From positions 1 to 25,178 of the forward strand of contig JAJZDE010000013.1 of NCBI GenBank assembly GCA_021828745.1: a stretch of DNA of 25,178 nucleotides. The letters are read 5' to 3'. This stretch comes from Pseudomonadota bacterium (GTDB lineage: Bacteria > Pseudomonadota > Gammaproteobacteria > Burkholderiales > Ferrovaceae). Positions 8,800 to 18,309 of this stretch are shown here, in pieces (positions within the stretch are counted from its first letter, which is position 1; every line of letters starts with the position of its first letter). Both the position numbers and the translations under genes were made by a program. The notes beneath the pieces are model-generated. The model was not told the origin of the DNA and did not search any database. It was given only the letters and a program-made list of their open reading frames with translations.

Positions 8800-10017
8800 T
8801 CACACCGACCGTTCAATGACTTCAAGTATTTTCTTGATTTCGCGTTTCATTTTCTTTTCATTCTTGATCAACCCGGCGCTTTCCCCTCGAGGAGGCGTGC
8901 CATGCGCCATGGCATTGCGTAGTGACTTCAGGCTGTTATAAGATTTTTTCACCTCAAGCGGATATTTTCCTTCTTTCAACTCATCCAAAAAACGCTTGTC
9001 CACATTGTTGCGATCCTTATAATCATGAGGATTGAGGCCCGCCTGTTTCGTCTGGTCTGAAATCAGGGCTTCCAGACCAAAAATCATGGCGCGCAAATAG
9101 TCGTGACGCTTCAACGCCACTTTTGCCAGGTGAAGTTGCTGCTTGGACAGGTCATTGATACTGGCCCATTGCAGGCGTTTTTTCAACAATTCCCGAAACA
9201 ACTCGCTCGCTCCGGACAGAGGGTTGTCCAGTTCGTGCAAAAAGGAACACAGACTGTTGGATGCCAATTGGGTCTGGGTGATCGATTCAAAATACGCAGC
9301 CTCAACCAGTAGATGTGCTTTGTCATCCGGCACCCCATCATGGGTCAGCAAAGGGGCAAACACCCCATAATCGCCGCTGGCATCATAACGATCCAGGGCT
9401 GTGACCCAGCGTTGCACCCGATGCAGTCCATCGAGGCGGATGACCGGTGTCTTCTCGTTTCGAGTCATCTCCAGCGCGCCATACCATAATCCGCAGATGT
9501 TCAGCTCCGGACGCAAGCGTTCCAGCAGGGTGACAGACAGAAAACCCACAGCAGCCAGATGACGAAACCCATGGGTGATGTCGATGTGCAATTCATTGCG
9601 TTGTTTGCCCAGCGCCTCTGCCGTGACTTTCAGAGTCTCGACCTGATCTTCCTCTGAAATCCCGGAAGGAATCAGGTGCAAGCCGACCTTGTAGCCCAGC
9701 GCCTGGGATACCCAGGGCATGATCCGGTCCAGCAGGTCCTGCGTCACCGCCCCCTGGCACTCCGCTTCCAGCAATTCAAGGCGCAAGATTTCATATTCCG
9801 GGATGTCATTCAATACTTGCTCCACCAACGCAAACCACATGCTCCCTGCCGTTCCCAACACGATCAGATTCCGGACCTTGAGATGCGCAGCCAGCGCCAT
9901 GCCAAAAAAGGGCGTCACATGCTCAGTGCCGTCGGTAAAACTATAGGTAGCCAAACGATAGCCGCTGGCAGTCTTTTCTTTTCCTCTACCCAGCATGGTC
10001 AGCAATGTGATTCCCAT
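8800..10017 (-). CDS. TM1812/Csx2-family CARF-HEPN ribonuclease
   Basis: The protein has 405 aa. The N-terminal CARF domain starts MGITLLTMLGRG, has LIVLGTAGSMW after the first helix, and carries HIDITHGFRHL (Asp146-Arg152), the ligand-binding motif of the TIGR02221/TM1812 family. The C-terminal HEPN domain has RNAMAHG with catalytic R367-x4-H372. Such proteins are RNases switched on by cyclic oligoadenylate made by Cas10. It is the last gene of the leftward cas operon, 115 bp after the TIGR03986 gene. The ATG at 10017 is preceded by AGGGA six bases upstream. Both the CARF motif and the HEPN catalytic residues are intact, so an active effector is expected. Confidence 0.9.
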   Translation of the reverse strand: MGITLLTMLGRGKEKTASGYRLATYSFTDGTEHVTPFFGMALAAHLKVRNLIVLGTAGSMWFALVEQVLNDIPEYEILRLELLEAECQGAVTQDLLDRIMPWVSQALGYKVGLHLIPSGISEEDQVETLKVTAEALGKQRNELHIDITHGFRHLAAVGFLSVTLLERLRPELNICGLWYGALEMTRNEKTPVIRLDGLHRVQRWVTALDRYDASGDYGVFAPLLTHDGVPDDKAHLLVEAAYFESITQTQLASNSLCSFLHELDNPLSGASELFRELLKKRLQWASINDLSKQQLHLAKVALKRHDYLRAMIFGLEALISDQTKQAGLNPHDYKDRNNVDKRFLDELKEGKYPLEVKKSYNSLKSLRNAMAHGTPPRGESAGLIKNEKKMKREIKKILEVIERSV

Positions 10018-10132
10018 TATCGATCCCTATTGGTCAATCCGTAAATTTTCTGCCGCTTCCTAATCAGAACCCGCTGAAGAAACCATAGCCGGAACTACGT
10101 TTCGCGCCGATCCCGCGGGTCGTCAGCACTGT

Positions 10133-12424
10133 TTAACCCGGTGTAGGCCAAATCAGCTTATCGAGCGTAATGGCATTCCCTTTGATCGTCACGCTGATAT
10201 TGACTCCTTTAAGCTCTCCCTTCTTTTCCAGCCGCGCCTTCTGCTCCGGAGGAAGCATATCAATCAAGGCGTGGGCCTTTGCCTGCGAGGCCTGGGTTAA
10301 ACCCTTGTTCGGTATGATCGCCTTGAGCGTTCTGCTGCCTTTAATCCAGGTCAAACCAACATTGGTCCAATGTTCGACGGTCTCCTCAACGGCCAGCCTC
10401 TCCGCCTTGGGTCCCGTGGCCATCCCAACTGTCGAAGACTCGCTCATCGCCGTGGGGTCAGCCAACGGCCTCCCCTGTAAAGGGCGAAAATCCTTCACAT
10501 CAGTGACGCCCACCGCAGTTGCATAATCGGCCAGGACTAATTTATCTTGACCTTGTTTTGCGGTTTGGAACTCATTGAATTTCTTTTCGAGTCGCATGTG
10601 ACCTAACGGTTTCCCGATCTTTCCGGCCCATTTATCGGCCATGGCCGGGTTTGCCATGGCCATCAGGTTGGAAATACGCGCACTGTTCTCCCAACCGGGA
10701 ACAGCATTGCACATCTCGTCGCGGAATTGTTGCATGAACTTTGCCTGGCATTCGTCATCAGGGCTATATTCTGCCTCATCAGGATCGTTGGGCATGATGC
10801 GACTGTCTTTAGCGCACAATTCAGCTCGAACTTGCCCAAAACCGAAAGACTTGCCCATCCCCAAACCATGCCGCAGTGCTTGGTTCCCCCCCCAAGTCAG
10901 CACCCAGAGCAAAGCTCCCAACTCCACCGGTTTGAGATTGTGAAAAACCAGTCGACCCTTGAAGACCGTGTTGGCTGGCAGCGTATGCAATCTCACCTGC
11001 ACTTTGGTGTTGCCTTCCTGATCTGGTGTCAGCTGTTGCACCTTGACATCGTCCGGGGCACGAGCGGGGTAACGCTTGAAACCCCGCAGGGTCGGCGTCT
11101 TGGACTGATCGTTCTTGATGTAGGTGGCGTATTGCTTTTCCTTGAGACACCAGTTGATTGGGTTGGACTGCTGGGTGATGTAGTTGGGAAAGTAGCTTGG
11201 CTTGGGGCTATTGAGAATGGTGGGAGGTTGTGGATTGGTCTTTGGTGCATTTTCGGCGATGGCCATGTCGCAACTCACCCGGCCACGCAAGGCGTCACTT
11301 GGGTTTTCTCCGTTGATGGCACCGAAGAGTAAATCAGCCAAGTCATACCCGAACTCAGCGCCCGGCTCCTGTAGATTAGCGGGATCGGCATGGCGGATCA
11401 TGTCATGGGTAGAGAAATCCCCGGCCAGTTTGGGCATGTAGGCAAGGCCAATGCGTAACAACTCCTTGTCCTGGATGTAAAATATGGGAATGGAATTGCC
11501 AGCGCGATACTTGGCCTTCCAGTATCCCGGCCAGGGCATATCCTGTTTGTCTCCCTCATCCCCATGAATGCGCAAAAAATCACGCCATGCTTGTGAGGAA
11601 ACCGCAATGGCCTGATCGCATTTCTGCTCGAAGAACACGAAATCTCGATGCTTGCCTTTGAATCCCGTACTGTCTGAGATTTGTCCCGTAAAAACAGGGA
11701 CGCCTTGACAGGAGCCCGCAAACAATCGGGTGGCATCCCGATCGCCCGGTTCAAAAGAGATTTTGTTCGGATCTTTCTTTTTCTCACCGCACAGTTTGAG
11801 CCAGCGTTCATACTTGTCTTTGACCGTCTTCTTGGTATGCGAGAAAATGGGCTGAGGGATGTCGAGCGCCTTTTCCAGATCACGGTGCTCGAGCCTGTTC
11901 ATGGAACAAGGAACGATCTCATGGGTCCCATCGTGCTTTCGTTTCAGAAAACCGGTCTTCACCTTGCCGAACACGCGCTGGACATAAACGGTGTCGGCCG
12001 AGGAAATGTCACGAAGCCCGGGTCGAACCTCGTCCACCTGGCTCATGCGTCCAAACCCGGCGATCTCCAGCACACTACGCAACATGCCCTTCAGGCTGGA
12101 ACCCGGAATCGCGTAGCAATTGTCGCTCAGTTGGAACGGCTTGACCTCGCCAGGTCTATCGTTGGCGGGTTTGGTCTGATGTCCGCCAACAAGTATTGGG
12201 GTAGCGGCAATCAGTCTGTAGTGCAGTTCACCACTGACCCCTTTTTCGAAAGGAATATCGTGCGACACCTCCTTGCCCCATTCCGGAATGTAAATCTGTT
12301 TAGACAAGGGAACGAAGTTATAGGGGGCCGTGATGTATTTCGACAACTTAAGTGAATCACCCTGCCGCCGTCCCTTTGATTGGCTGGCCTGTGCCCCATG
12401 GTTATATTGTTTTGGCGTCGACAT
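10133..12424 (-). CDS. TIGR03986-family large Cas7-like RAMP protein (type III-D)
   Basis: The protein has 763 aa. An N-terminal Cas7 half has LHYRLIAATPILVGG (69-82) and AIPGSSLKGMLRSV (105-118). A long central insertion follows (about 130-430), then a second RAMP-like part with the glycine-rich loop HGLGMGKSFGFGQV (about 519-533), and a C-terminal tail ending in a small beta domain. This matches the TIGR03986 RAMP family and corresponds to the 'Cas7-insertion' subunit of type III-D complexes, which caps the crRNA-bound backbone. The spacing to the upstream Csx19-like gene is 2 bp. The Asp of backbone Cas7 subunits that cuts target RNA is not obvious at the equivalent position, so this subunit may not cleave. 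Confidence 0.85.
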   Translation of the reverse strand: MSTPKQYNHGAQASQSKGRRQGDSLKLSKYITAPYNFVPLSKQIYIPEWGKEVSHDIPFEKGVSGELHYRLIAATPILVGGHQTKPANDRPGEVKPFQLSDNCYAIPGSSLKGMLRSVLEIAGFGRMSQVDEVRPGLRDISSADTVYVQRVFGKVKTGFLKRKHDGTHEIVPCSMNRLEHRDLEKALDIPQPIFSHTKKTVKDKYERWLKLCGEKKKDPNKISFEPGDRDATRLFAGSCQGVPVFTGQISDSTGFKGKHRDFVFFEQKCDQAIAVSSQAWRDFLRIHGDEGDKQDMPWPGYWKAKYRAGNSIPIFYIQDKELLRIGLAYMPKLAGDFSTHDMIRHADPANLQEPGAEFGYDLADLLFGAINGENPSDALRGRVSCDMAIAENAPKTNPQPPTILNSPKPSYFPNYITQQSNPINWCLKEKQYATYIKNDQSKTPTLRGFKRYPARAPDDVKVQQLTPDQEGNTKVQVRLHTLPANTVFKGRLVFHNLKPVELGALLWVLTWGGNQALRHGLGMGKSFGFGQVRAELCAKDSRIMPNDPDEAEYSPDDECQAKFMQQFRDEMCNAVPGWENSARISNLMAMANPAMADKWAGKIGKPLGHMRLEKKFNEFQTAKQGQDKLVLADYATAVGVTDVKDFRPLQGRPLADPTAMSESSTVGMATGPKAERLAVEETVEHWTNVGLTWIKGSRTLKAIIPNKGLTQASQAKAHALIDMLPPEQKARLEKKGELKGVNISVTIKGNAITLDKLIWPTPG

Positions 12425-12426
12425 GG

Positions 12427-12933
12427 TCAGGCTCCCCTGGCATCGGATTGATCAAAACCGATGAAGCACGCAGCAACCTGCACGGGCCCCAACTCCCGAT
12501 CCATACTCCAGTAGCGTCGATAGCGGAGATATCCCAAATCATCACGATAGGCGAGATGAGCAACTTCATCGCACAGCCATTCGCCGCCTTGTATGTGTTG
12601 ACTTTCGACCGTCACCCAATCGCCTGCGGGGCGACGGTTCAGATTCAGGCTTACCGCACCAGCCGCCACCGCTTCCGCGCGCAACAGGACACCCCATTCC
12701 TGTTTCACCTGAGGCAATCCGTCAGTGAAAGCACATTGATACGATTGAAACTGAAGCCAGCCCTGAATCGGACGATGTTCGGCCAGCATCTGCCATTGTG
12801 CGTTTGCACTGACATAAACATGAGCCTGCTGCTTCAGAGTGGCCGCGCACATATCAGGCAGTTCGAAACACTTCAGCGTGCGACGCAGAGATTGATAATC
12901 ATCGAGCAAGTGTGACACACCAGCGGTATTCAT
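12427..12933 (-). CDS. Csx19-like type III-D accessory protein
   Basis: The protein has 168 aa, with no RAMP glycine loop and no membrane segment. Visible features are a strand YVSANAQWQMLAEHRPIQG, the block EWGVLLRAEAVAAGAVSLNL and a C-terminal YRDDLGYLRYRRYWSMDREL. I assign it to the Csx19/TIGR03984 group from its size, the aromatic-arginine C-terminal strand and its position immediately before a TIGR03986 gene, where this family is usually found; Csx19 is a subunit of III-D complexes. It overlaps the double-Cas7 gene by 4 bp (ATGA), so the two are translationally coupled. The family name is less certain than for its neighbours. Confidence 0.6.
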   Translation of the reverse strand: MNTAGVSHLLDDYQSLRRTLKCFELPDMCAATLKQQAHVYVSANAQWQMLAEHRPIQGWLQFQSYQCAFTDGLPQVKQEWGVLLRAEAVAAGAVSLNLNRRPAGDWVTVESQHIQGGEWLCDEVAHLAYRDDLGYLRYRRYWSMDRELGPVQVAACFIGFDQSDARGA

Positions 12934-14438
12934 CGTGCCTCCTGTTGGAATGAGATGATTTCGGTCCAGGGTTTGGATAAAGTAGCAGGGATCTCTCCTT
13001 GAAAAAATCCATGCCCCGAGGTGGAACGTGCTCCCAGTGCCAATCGACCCTCACAAAGATCCTGCAGGGCAGCAAGAAAGGCACGCTGGATGGCAGCCAG
13101 ATCAATCCGTTGCACCTGGGCCGCCCTTTGCAGGCGTTGCAGATCGATTGAAATCGGCACCTGGATTTTGCCGCCCAGGATCGTTTGTTCTTCAAACAAC
13201 CTATGCTCGCGCGCCCCTCCCGTGAAGCGATCGATGCTGTTGTGCATCAAACGAACCGTTTTGGGCGCGGGAAGGTAGATATCGTCGATGTACAGACAAC
13301 CCGCCCATCCTTGAGGTGACTTTTCGTCTATCCCACCCTGTTTGTCCTTGACATTACCTGCCAGCGCCAACACCTCGGCAGGCAAAAGAGGATGGCCGTC
13401 CTTGTCGCCCGGAGGTTTCGGATCCCAGACGCGCGCAAAACGCCGTGCATGGAATGCCATGCGATGCAAAAGCACCCCCTTGAGCGAGGACGCAGGCACC
13501 AGAAGATGGCGCTGGGCACTCACTCCACCGGTTCCATTCGACCAACTCACACAGCGCTCGCTGACTGGCAGAAGATCTGGCACTTTCTCATCCGCATCAA
13601 GTTCTCCCATGAGTACATCACCCTGACCCAGGCGCCATAGATTACGCGCATCGAGCGCCAAATCCGCCCGGATCCAAGCCGATGAATCACTCTGTGGTAT
13701 GGAATGCACGGTCAGGTTACGCAAATCCGATGGATCGGTGCCAAGATTGGCCAATGCTCTGGCTTGTTGGGGCACGCGCAGATCAAAGTGTCCAACGCAG
13801 ATGCTGATGCACCGTAGACGGCCTAGACCAGCACGGGTGCCTCCTCCAAGGCGAAAACCAGGATGAGACAAGAGAGCAAGCACCTTGTTCCACTGTTCCC
13901 CCGAGTCATGCGCTTCGGTACCGAGGCGCAGTTCGACCGCAAAGCGGTGCCCTGCGGCCAAGACACTGCGGTCGAATTTTCCCGTATCGACTGCGGCGCC
14001 ACGATGGCTCAGCCGCACCCGATTGCGATGCATGGGAGCCCCGATCTGATCAAGAGCATCCCGAAAGAGAGCATCTTCCTGAAGACGTTTTCCCGACTCA
14101 CCGAGAAGCAATCCATCTGCGGCCCGACCTCGGCTATCGAGCAACAGACCCCAGCCGAGGTGTAACTGCGATACGGCACCGCGATCCCTGTCCTGAAAAC
14201 CAAACAGTTGCCTGGTCATGTCGACGCCGTACTGCTGCGTGCAGAGATGCCGCAATACCCCGGCAAGGCTGGAAGCGGGAATGGCGGGCAGGTCGTTCGC
14301 ATCGCGCACCAACGCGCTGTCAAACACGCCATCCGGGCTTCCCGTACTGATGGACAAGGGCGTGATCACCTCCAGCACGAGGCGCGCGAGATGGACTTGA
14401 TTCAACGCATGGAGTGGAAATTGGACAGGTTCGTTCAT
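12930..14438 (-). CDS. Double Cas7 (Cas7-2x) RAMP protein
   Basis: The protein has 502 aa and holds two Csm3-like RAMP domains in tandem. Domain one: LEVITPLSISTGS, GVFDSALVRDANDLPAIPAS with Asp40 at the position of the Csm3 target-RNA-cleaving Asp, SSLAGVLRH, and loop GGGTRAGLGRL (198-208). Domain two: LALDARNLWRLGQGD, VPASSLKGVLLHRMAFHARR (314-333), HNSIDRFTGGAREHRLFEE (399-417) and loop GARSTSGHGFF (469-479). It should supply two consecutive backbone positions of the effector complex. The same fusion is known from the III-Dv complex. It starts 3 bp after csx10 ends and overlaps the Csx19-like gene by 4 bp. Confidence 0.88.
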   Translation of the reverse strand: MNEPVQFPLHALNQVHLARLVLEVITPLSISTGSPDGVFDSALVRDANDLPAIPASSLAGVLRHLCTQQYGVDMTRQLFGFQDRDRGAVSQLHLGWGLLLDSRGRAADGLLLGESGKRLQEDALFRDALDQIGAPMHRNRVRLSHRGAAVDTGKFDRSVLAAGHRFAVELRLGTEAHDSGEQWNKVLALLSHPGFRLGGGTRAGLGRLRCISICVGHFDLRVPQQARALANLGTDPSDLRNLTVHSIPQSDSSAWIRADLALDARNLWRLGQGDVLMGELDADEKVPDLLPVSERCVSWSNGTGGVSAQRHLLVPASSLKGVLLHRMAFHARRFARVWDPKPPGDKDGHPLLPAEVLALAGNVKDKQGGIDEKSPQGWAGCLYIDDIYLPAPKTVRLMHNSIDRFTGGAREHRLFEEQTILGGKIQVPISIDLQRLQRAAQVQRIDLAAIQRAFLAALQDLCEGRLALGARSTSGHGFFQGEIPATLSKPWTEIISFQQEAR

Positions 14439-14441
14439 GGC

Positions 14442-15968
14442 TCAGACCTTGCGTTTTGCGGATTGATCCATCAGGCGGCGGGCGATTTGTTGCACCAGAT
14501 GAGCATCACACTGTTGATCTTGAGAAATGCGCAGCTTCAACCAGTCAGCAAGTTTGCTCCATGGGCCTCGCTCGGAATTAGGCGGTATTTCCGAATCCCA
14601 TCCTTTGCCGTTTGGCCTAATGACCCCATCCCGCTCATGGAACAACGCGTGAAACAATTTTTTTCCTTGTTTCACGCGCGCAACTTCAAGCACACTGCCC
14701 CACTGTGAACGAGAAGGATAAAAATCCGTCACGAACTCAGGATAGCCCTGAACACGTCGCGCCGATTTGATCGCTTCCTGATAGTCACGGACAATATCGT
14801 TTGCCTTGTTTTCCGTGTCATCCTGGGTGGCACCGGTCTTGGTTTTTAGCCAATCAACGAGTGGATGCGATGGTGCCTTCATGATTTCTTTCGGAGGCGC
14901 ACTGGACCGAGGATCAAATTGTGGATTTGCAGTGGCCAGCAAAGGAGGATTGATCCACACCTGCCCAAGCCCAGCCTCCCGGTGCAGTCCAATCCCCCGC
15001 TGAAGTTGCGCCATGCAGACCTCGGAATCGGCATCAGCGGGCAAGGTGATCGTGATGATGCCGCCCGCCACGAGAACCTGACGCTCGGTTTCGTATCCAT
15101 GGCGTTTGGAGTTCCATGGGCTATAACGCCGGGCCCGGACGAATGTTTTCCCCCACTCGACCCGACTGCCGTGAGGCAGACCAAGCGCCTGCACATCGAG
15201 GTTGAGGGTCGCCTGTCCGTTTGCATCACAGGGCGCAAGATCGGAGAGCAGCCACAGCGTGAGATTGCGGCCAGTCACAGAACCGTGTTTCGGACGGACA
15301 GCTCCCGGAGCGTGCTCGATTTGCACCCGCCCATACTCGGCTGAGCGTGAACGACCCAGCAGAAGTTGTCCTTCGAGGACCTTGGCCACACGAGAAAACA
15401 ATTGCGCATCAAAATCAGCATCGGCCTCAATACGCGCGATAAACGTCTGGCCACGCTCAAGAGCGGTGTAGCCAAAGAGTTGGGCATCGGCCGCACGACC
15501 GGTCTCTGGTGCAATGGCTGTTTTCATACGGTAGTTGCGTTTGGGTTTGATCCATCGACCAGACTGGCTGACATAACCTTCGCGCAATGGTTTGGCCTGC
15601 TCATTGCCCTGCGTGGGATCGGCTTTGGGAATGTCATCCACATGCAAAAAGTTATGCACATCCTGCGGCACCAAGAAGTCTCCTTGAGGTTTCATCGATT
15701 TTGCATAATGCCAGCACATGGGTACTGGCCATGTCGAAAGTTGCTTATCGGCAGGAAGTCCATCACAAAAGCGTAGCCGTCCACTGTGAAAAGCCGCATC
15801 GGCCGCATCGATCGAGAGGGATGCATAAAGACGGGATGCTGCCGCCCCCAACAGAGCCGCCCCCGGAATGCGATCGAGCGTGCCATGAGCACCCTCGGTG
15901 GCTGCGCGCTCACTGAATACGCAATCGTCGATCAGTGAGATCAACAATGTCTGGTGGTGCGCCTTCAT
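14442..15968 (-). CDS. csx10: Csx10 (Cas5-type RAMP) with helical C-terminal extension
   Basis: The protein has 508 aa. The N-terminal RAMP has SLIDDCVFSERAATEG and LDRIPGAALLGAAASRLYAS, the signature opening of Csx10, plus loop LLLGRSRSAEYGRVQI (203-217). A second RAMP part ends with RGIGLHREAGLGQVWINP (324-341). From about residue 365 to 508 the sequence is charged and helical, with no RAMP motif. That is unusual, and it occupies the position where the III-Dv Cas7-Cas5-Cas11 fusion carries Cas11. No separate small-subunit gene is present in the operon, so a fused Cas11 is the natural inference. It overlaps the upstream cas7 by 4 bp. Csx10 marks the locus as type III-D and should cap the 5' handle of the crRNA. 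Confidence 0.88.
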   Translation of the reverse strand: MKAHHQTLLISLIDDCVFSERAATEGAHGTLDRIPGAALLGAAASRLYASLSIDAADAAFHSGRLRFCDGLPADKQLSTWPVPMCWHYAKSMKPQGDFLVPQDVHNFLHVDDIPKADPTQGNEQAKPLREGYVSQSGRWIKPKRNYRMKTAIAPETGRAADAQLFGYTALERGQTFIARIEADADFDAQLFSRVAKVLEGQLLLGRSRSAEYGRVQIEHAPGAVRPKHGSVTGRNLTLWLLSDLAPCDANGQATLNLDVQALGLPHGSRVEWGKTFVRARRYSPWNSKRHGYETERQVLVAGGIITITLPADADSEVCMAQLQRGIGLHREAGLGQVWINPPLLATANPQFDPRSSAPPKEIMKAPSHPLVDWLKTKTGATQDDTENKANDIVRDYQEAIKSARRVQGYPEFVTDFYPSRSQWGSVLEVARVKQGKKLFHALFHERDGVIRPNGKGWDSEIPPNSERGPWSKLADWLKLRISQDQQCDAHLVQQIARRLMDQSAKRKV

Positions 15969-16561
15969 GCGACCTCCAGTGTCAGTTGTGCACGACCAAG
16001 TCCACGGGTACGATGCCCACCTACGGCAGGAATCAGCGGGAGCACTTCTCGCAGGCGTTCAGACCAATCGGACGGCAGTCCCGTACCGGATATCGGTTCT
16101 ACGGATGCTTGCAAATCTAAAGGCACGACAACTTCGATACCGCGAAGACTCCAGTCTCTTGCACTTCCGGTGGCCTCATCCACGGCGGTGGATTGCAATA
16201 CCCGAAACAGGGCAGCGCGTTGTGCGCCATGTTTGTCCACAGTCAACCAGGCGCACAGCTCGGCAGGCAGTCGCGCATCACTCACGCGAAGCATCCCCGG
16301 TGACGGAATCTGGCCACTTGACACTTGTTCCGTTCGTTGTCCAAACAGGCTGCGCAGTAATATCCCATCCGCGTGCCCCTTCCAGCCCCAAAACCGGGCT
16401 TGTTCCAGCGCATGACGCAACAACCCCTTGATGTGACGACCCGGCAATGCCGGCAGATTATCGGCGTCCCGGTATGCAGCCGCATCCACCGCCGCCCCTA
16501 GGCCGCGTCCGGTGCCCGAATGCCAGTAACTTCGCACGCAAATCTGCAAGACATGGGTCAT
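15965..16561 (-). CDS. Single Cas7 (Csm3-like) RAMP protein
   Basis: The protein has 198 aa with a compact Cas7 fold: ICVRSYWHSGTGRGLGAAVD (7-26) leading to AAYRDADNLPALPG and HIKGLLRHALEQ. Asp26 sits where Csm3 has its target-RNA-cleaving Asp. The C-terminal glycine loop is GGHRTRGLGRAQ. It would be the first backbone subunit next to Csx10. It overlaps cas10 by 4 bp and csx10 by 4 bp, so cas10-cas7-csx10 are translationally coupled. In the III-Dv type this gene is fused to Cas5; here it is free. Confidence 0.87.
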   Translation of the reverse strand: MTHVLQICVRSYWHSGTGRGLGAAVDAAAYRDADNLPALPGRHIKGLLRHALEQARFWGWKGHADGILLRSLFGQRTEQVSSGQIPSPGMLRVSDARLPAELCAWLTVDKHGAQRAALFRVLQSTAVDEATGSARDWSLRGIEVVVPLDLQASVEPISGTGLPSDWSERLREVLPLIPAVGGHRTRGLGRAQLTLEVA

Positions 16562-18309
16562 ACCATAACCTCCTGTTGTTGAATCGTGGCAAGAGCCCGA
16601 TGGTCAAGTGCCAACAGTTCAAGCGCATCGCCCAGCGGACTACAAAATTCTTGGTGGGAATGCCCATCGTCGCAGAGTGCATAGGGCAAATCTGCATCGG
16701 GCTGGTAACGGGGCATCAGCACCTGTAAATACCGATCGAACTCGGAAAGTTTCTGAGGCTGCTTGTCATGCAAGAGCTGACGCCACCGTCGCCAACTTGT
16801 GCGGGCTTGCGCCGGGTCGAGTTGCAATAGATTGAGCAGGCCACGAACCGGACCCCGTGCCATGTTTTCCCCTTGCAGGAGGGCGGTCAACGCCTCCAGA
16901 TCAGAAAGCCGCGGCAGCGAGCCAACATTCTTGTCCGCGGATAAGACGTATGTTCCCAATGTATGGATATAGGCCCTGCGTCTCGAGAGACTGTTGGTAT
17001 CTCCGTCGTCTGCCTCACCCTCATAATGCGTCAGCACTTTCTTGACAAGTGTGCTGTAATCCTCCATCAGCGCGGTCGTAACACGGTAAAACACTACTGA
17101 AGACGGCGCAATATCCTGAACCTCAGATTGTTTCGCACGGGTTTTCGCATGGCTCATGAGGGACTCAGCCAATGTCGCCGCCATCGAAAAAGGCTGACTG
17201 GCGCCGATGAATGCGACACCAAATCCCAAGGTGAGCTTGTCCGGCAGTCCCTTCACCTCAAGATTGGTCAGTTTTTGAAGTTGCCTTCGACTTTCCTCTT
17301 CGAATGCGCGTGCGAAAACCTGGATGTACGCCAAGGCCAGATCGGCACGAACCAACACGATGACATCGTCTCCGCCGAGCAAGATGGGACGCGCCGCGAG
17401 AAGTTCACCCTTTTGACGTATCGGTAGCAGCACCTCGAGGGCCGCCTGCTGGGCACCATGACAAGTACTCCTCTCCACAGCTTGGGAGAATGTTGTGTAA
17501 ATTTCCAGGAACCGCTCGGAATGCTGTTTAACAGTTTCGTTGATTTTGATCAATACTTGCCCCATGCCATTGCCATCGGCGTGGATCATTGCCACATCAC
17601 GCATCCCGCGCACAAACGGAAATCCATCGACATCCTCGGTTTCCAGGCTGCGCGGCCAGTCCTCCCATTTCAGATGCGCTTCTGGCGGCGAATAGCGATG
17701 GATGAAGCCCGCCTGACTCAGGTCGGCAAAAGGCTTGTTGCGCTGGGTGACGACATCAATGGCCCCGTCTTTTGAATCGCGCTGCACCGCTACACGGCCG
17801 GTGCGTCGGGCTCGTTCGGCAATCGGAACGGGAATGGGATAGTGAGTTCGTTCTCGACTATTGTGGCTTCGCAAGTCCTTCTGTGCCTTGGAAAAAGCAT
17901 TCGAAAACGAGTCCCCTTCCCCTCGTCCCAGCACAAAACCAAGACTTTGGACCGCTTGTTGAACCGCCAAAAGCCACAAGGCGGCAAACCGGTCGAGCAC
18001 GCCGTGGTCCCGGCAAAATGCGTAGAATGCCCCCCCGGCCCGCCGGGAAAATTCGATTCCTGAAGCTTGGGTTGCAGCCAATACAGCATCAAGCAAATTG
18101 TCTTTAGCCTCATGATTGGTCAACCGGTCAATCAACTCGCTGCCTCCGATGGCATCACGCAAACGGCCTGAGGAAAAAATGAAAGACTGAATCGATTTCA
18201 CTTCGAAAATCAAACAACCCACGGGGCCATCTGTGGACATGACCCGATCATCGGAATGCCGTTGATCTGTCAATGTCTCTTGCAAAACTTGTCCCGACAT
18301 ACCGGTCAT
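16558..18309 (-). CDS. cas10: Cas10, type III-D, without HD domain
   Basis: The protein has 583 aa. It opens directly with the palm-like segment FEVKSIQSFIFSSGRLRDAI (35-54) and GGSELIDRL, with no N-terminal HD nuclease domain. The first palm motif MIHADGNGMGQVLIKI is at 241-256, and the cyclase motif ILLGGDDVIVL has GGDD at 312-315. A helical C-terminal domain follows. It should bind the crRNA complex, make cyclic oligoadenylate from ATP on target RNA binding, and lack ssDNase activity. Start: ATG at 18309 behind GGGGGAAAGAGG; an ATG three codons on, or one at 18240 just before the palm, are alternatives. A 115-bp gap separates it from the ring-nuclease gene upstream. Confidence 0.93.
   Translation of the reverse strand: MTGMSGQVLQETLTDQRHSDDRVMSTDGPVGCLIFEVKSIQSFIFSSGRLRDAIGGSELIDRLTNHEAKDNLLDAVLAATQASGIEFSRRAGGAFYAFCRDHGVLDRFAALWLLAVQQAVQSLGFVLGRGEGDSFSNAFSKAQKDLRSHNSRERTHYPIPVPIAERARRTGRVAVQRDSKDGAIDVVTQRNKPFADLSQAGFIHRYSPPEAHLKWEDWPRSLETEDVDGFPFVRGMRDVAMIHADGNGMGQVLIKINETVKQHSERFLEIYTTFSQAVERSTCHGAQQAALEVLLPIRQKGELLAARPILLGGDDVIVLVRADLALAYIQVFARAFEEESRRQLQKLTNLEVKGLPDKLTLGFGVAFIGASQPFSMAATLAESLMSHAKTRAKQSEVQDIAPSSVVFYRVTTALMEDYSTLVKKVLTHYEGEADDGDTNSLSRRRAYIHTLGTYVLSADKNVGSLPRLSDLEALTALLQGENMARGPVRGLLNLLQLDPAQARTSWRRWRQLLHDKQPQKLSEFDRYLQVLMPRYQPDADLPYALCDDGHSHQEFCSPLGDALELLALDHRALATIQQQEVMV

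Noticed and set aside
10727..12915. Plus-strand frames of about 190-225 aa opposite the TIGR03986 and Csx19-like genes
   Set aside because: Antisense shadows in a GC-rich gene; no motif, no SD, and the minus-strand genes are coupled by overlaps.
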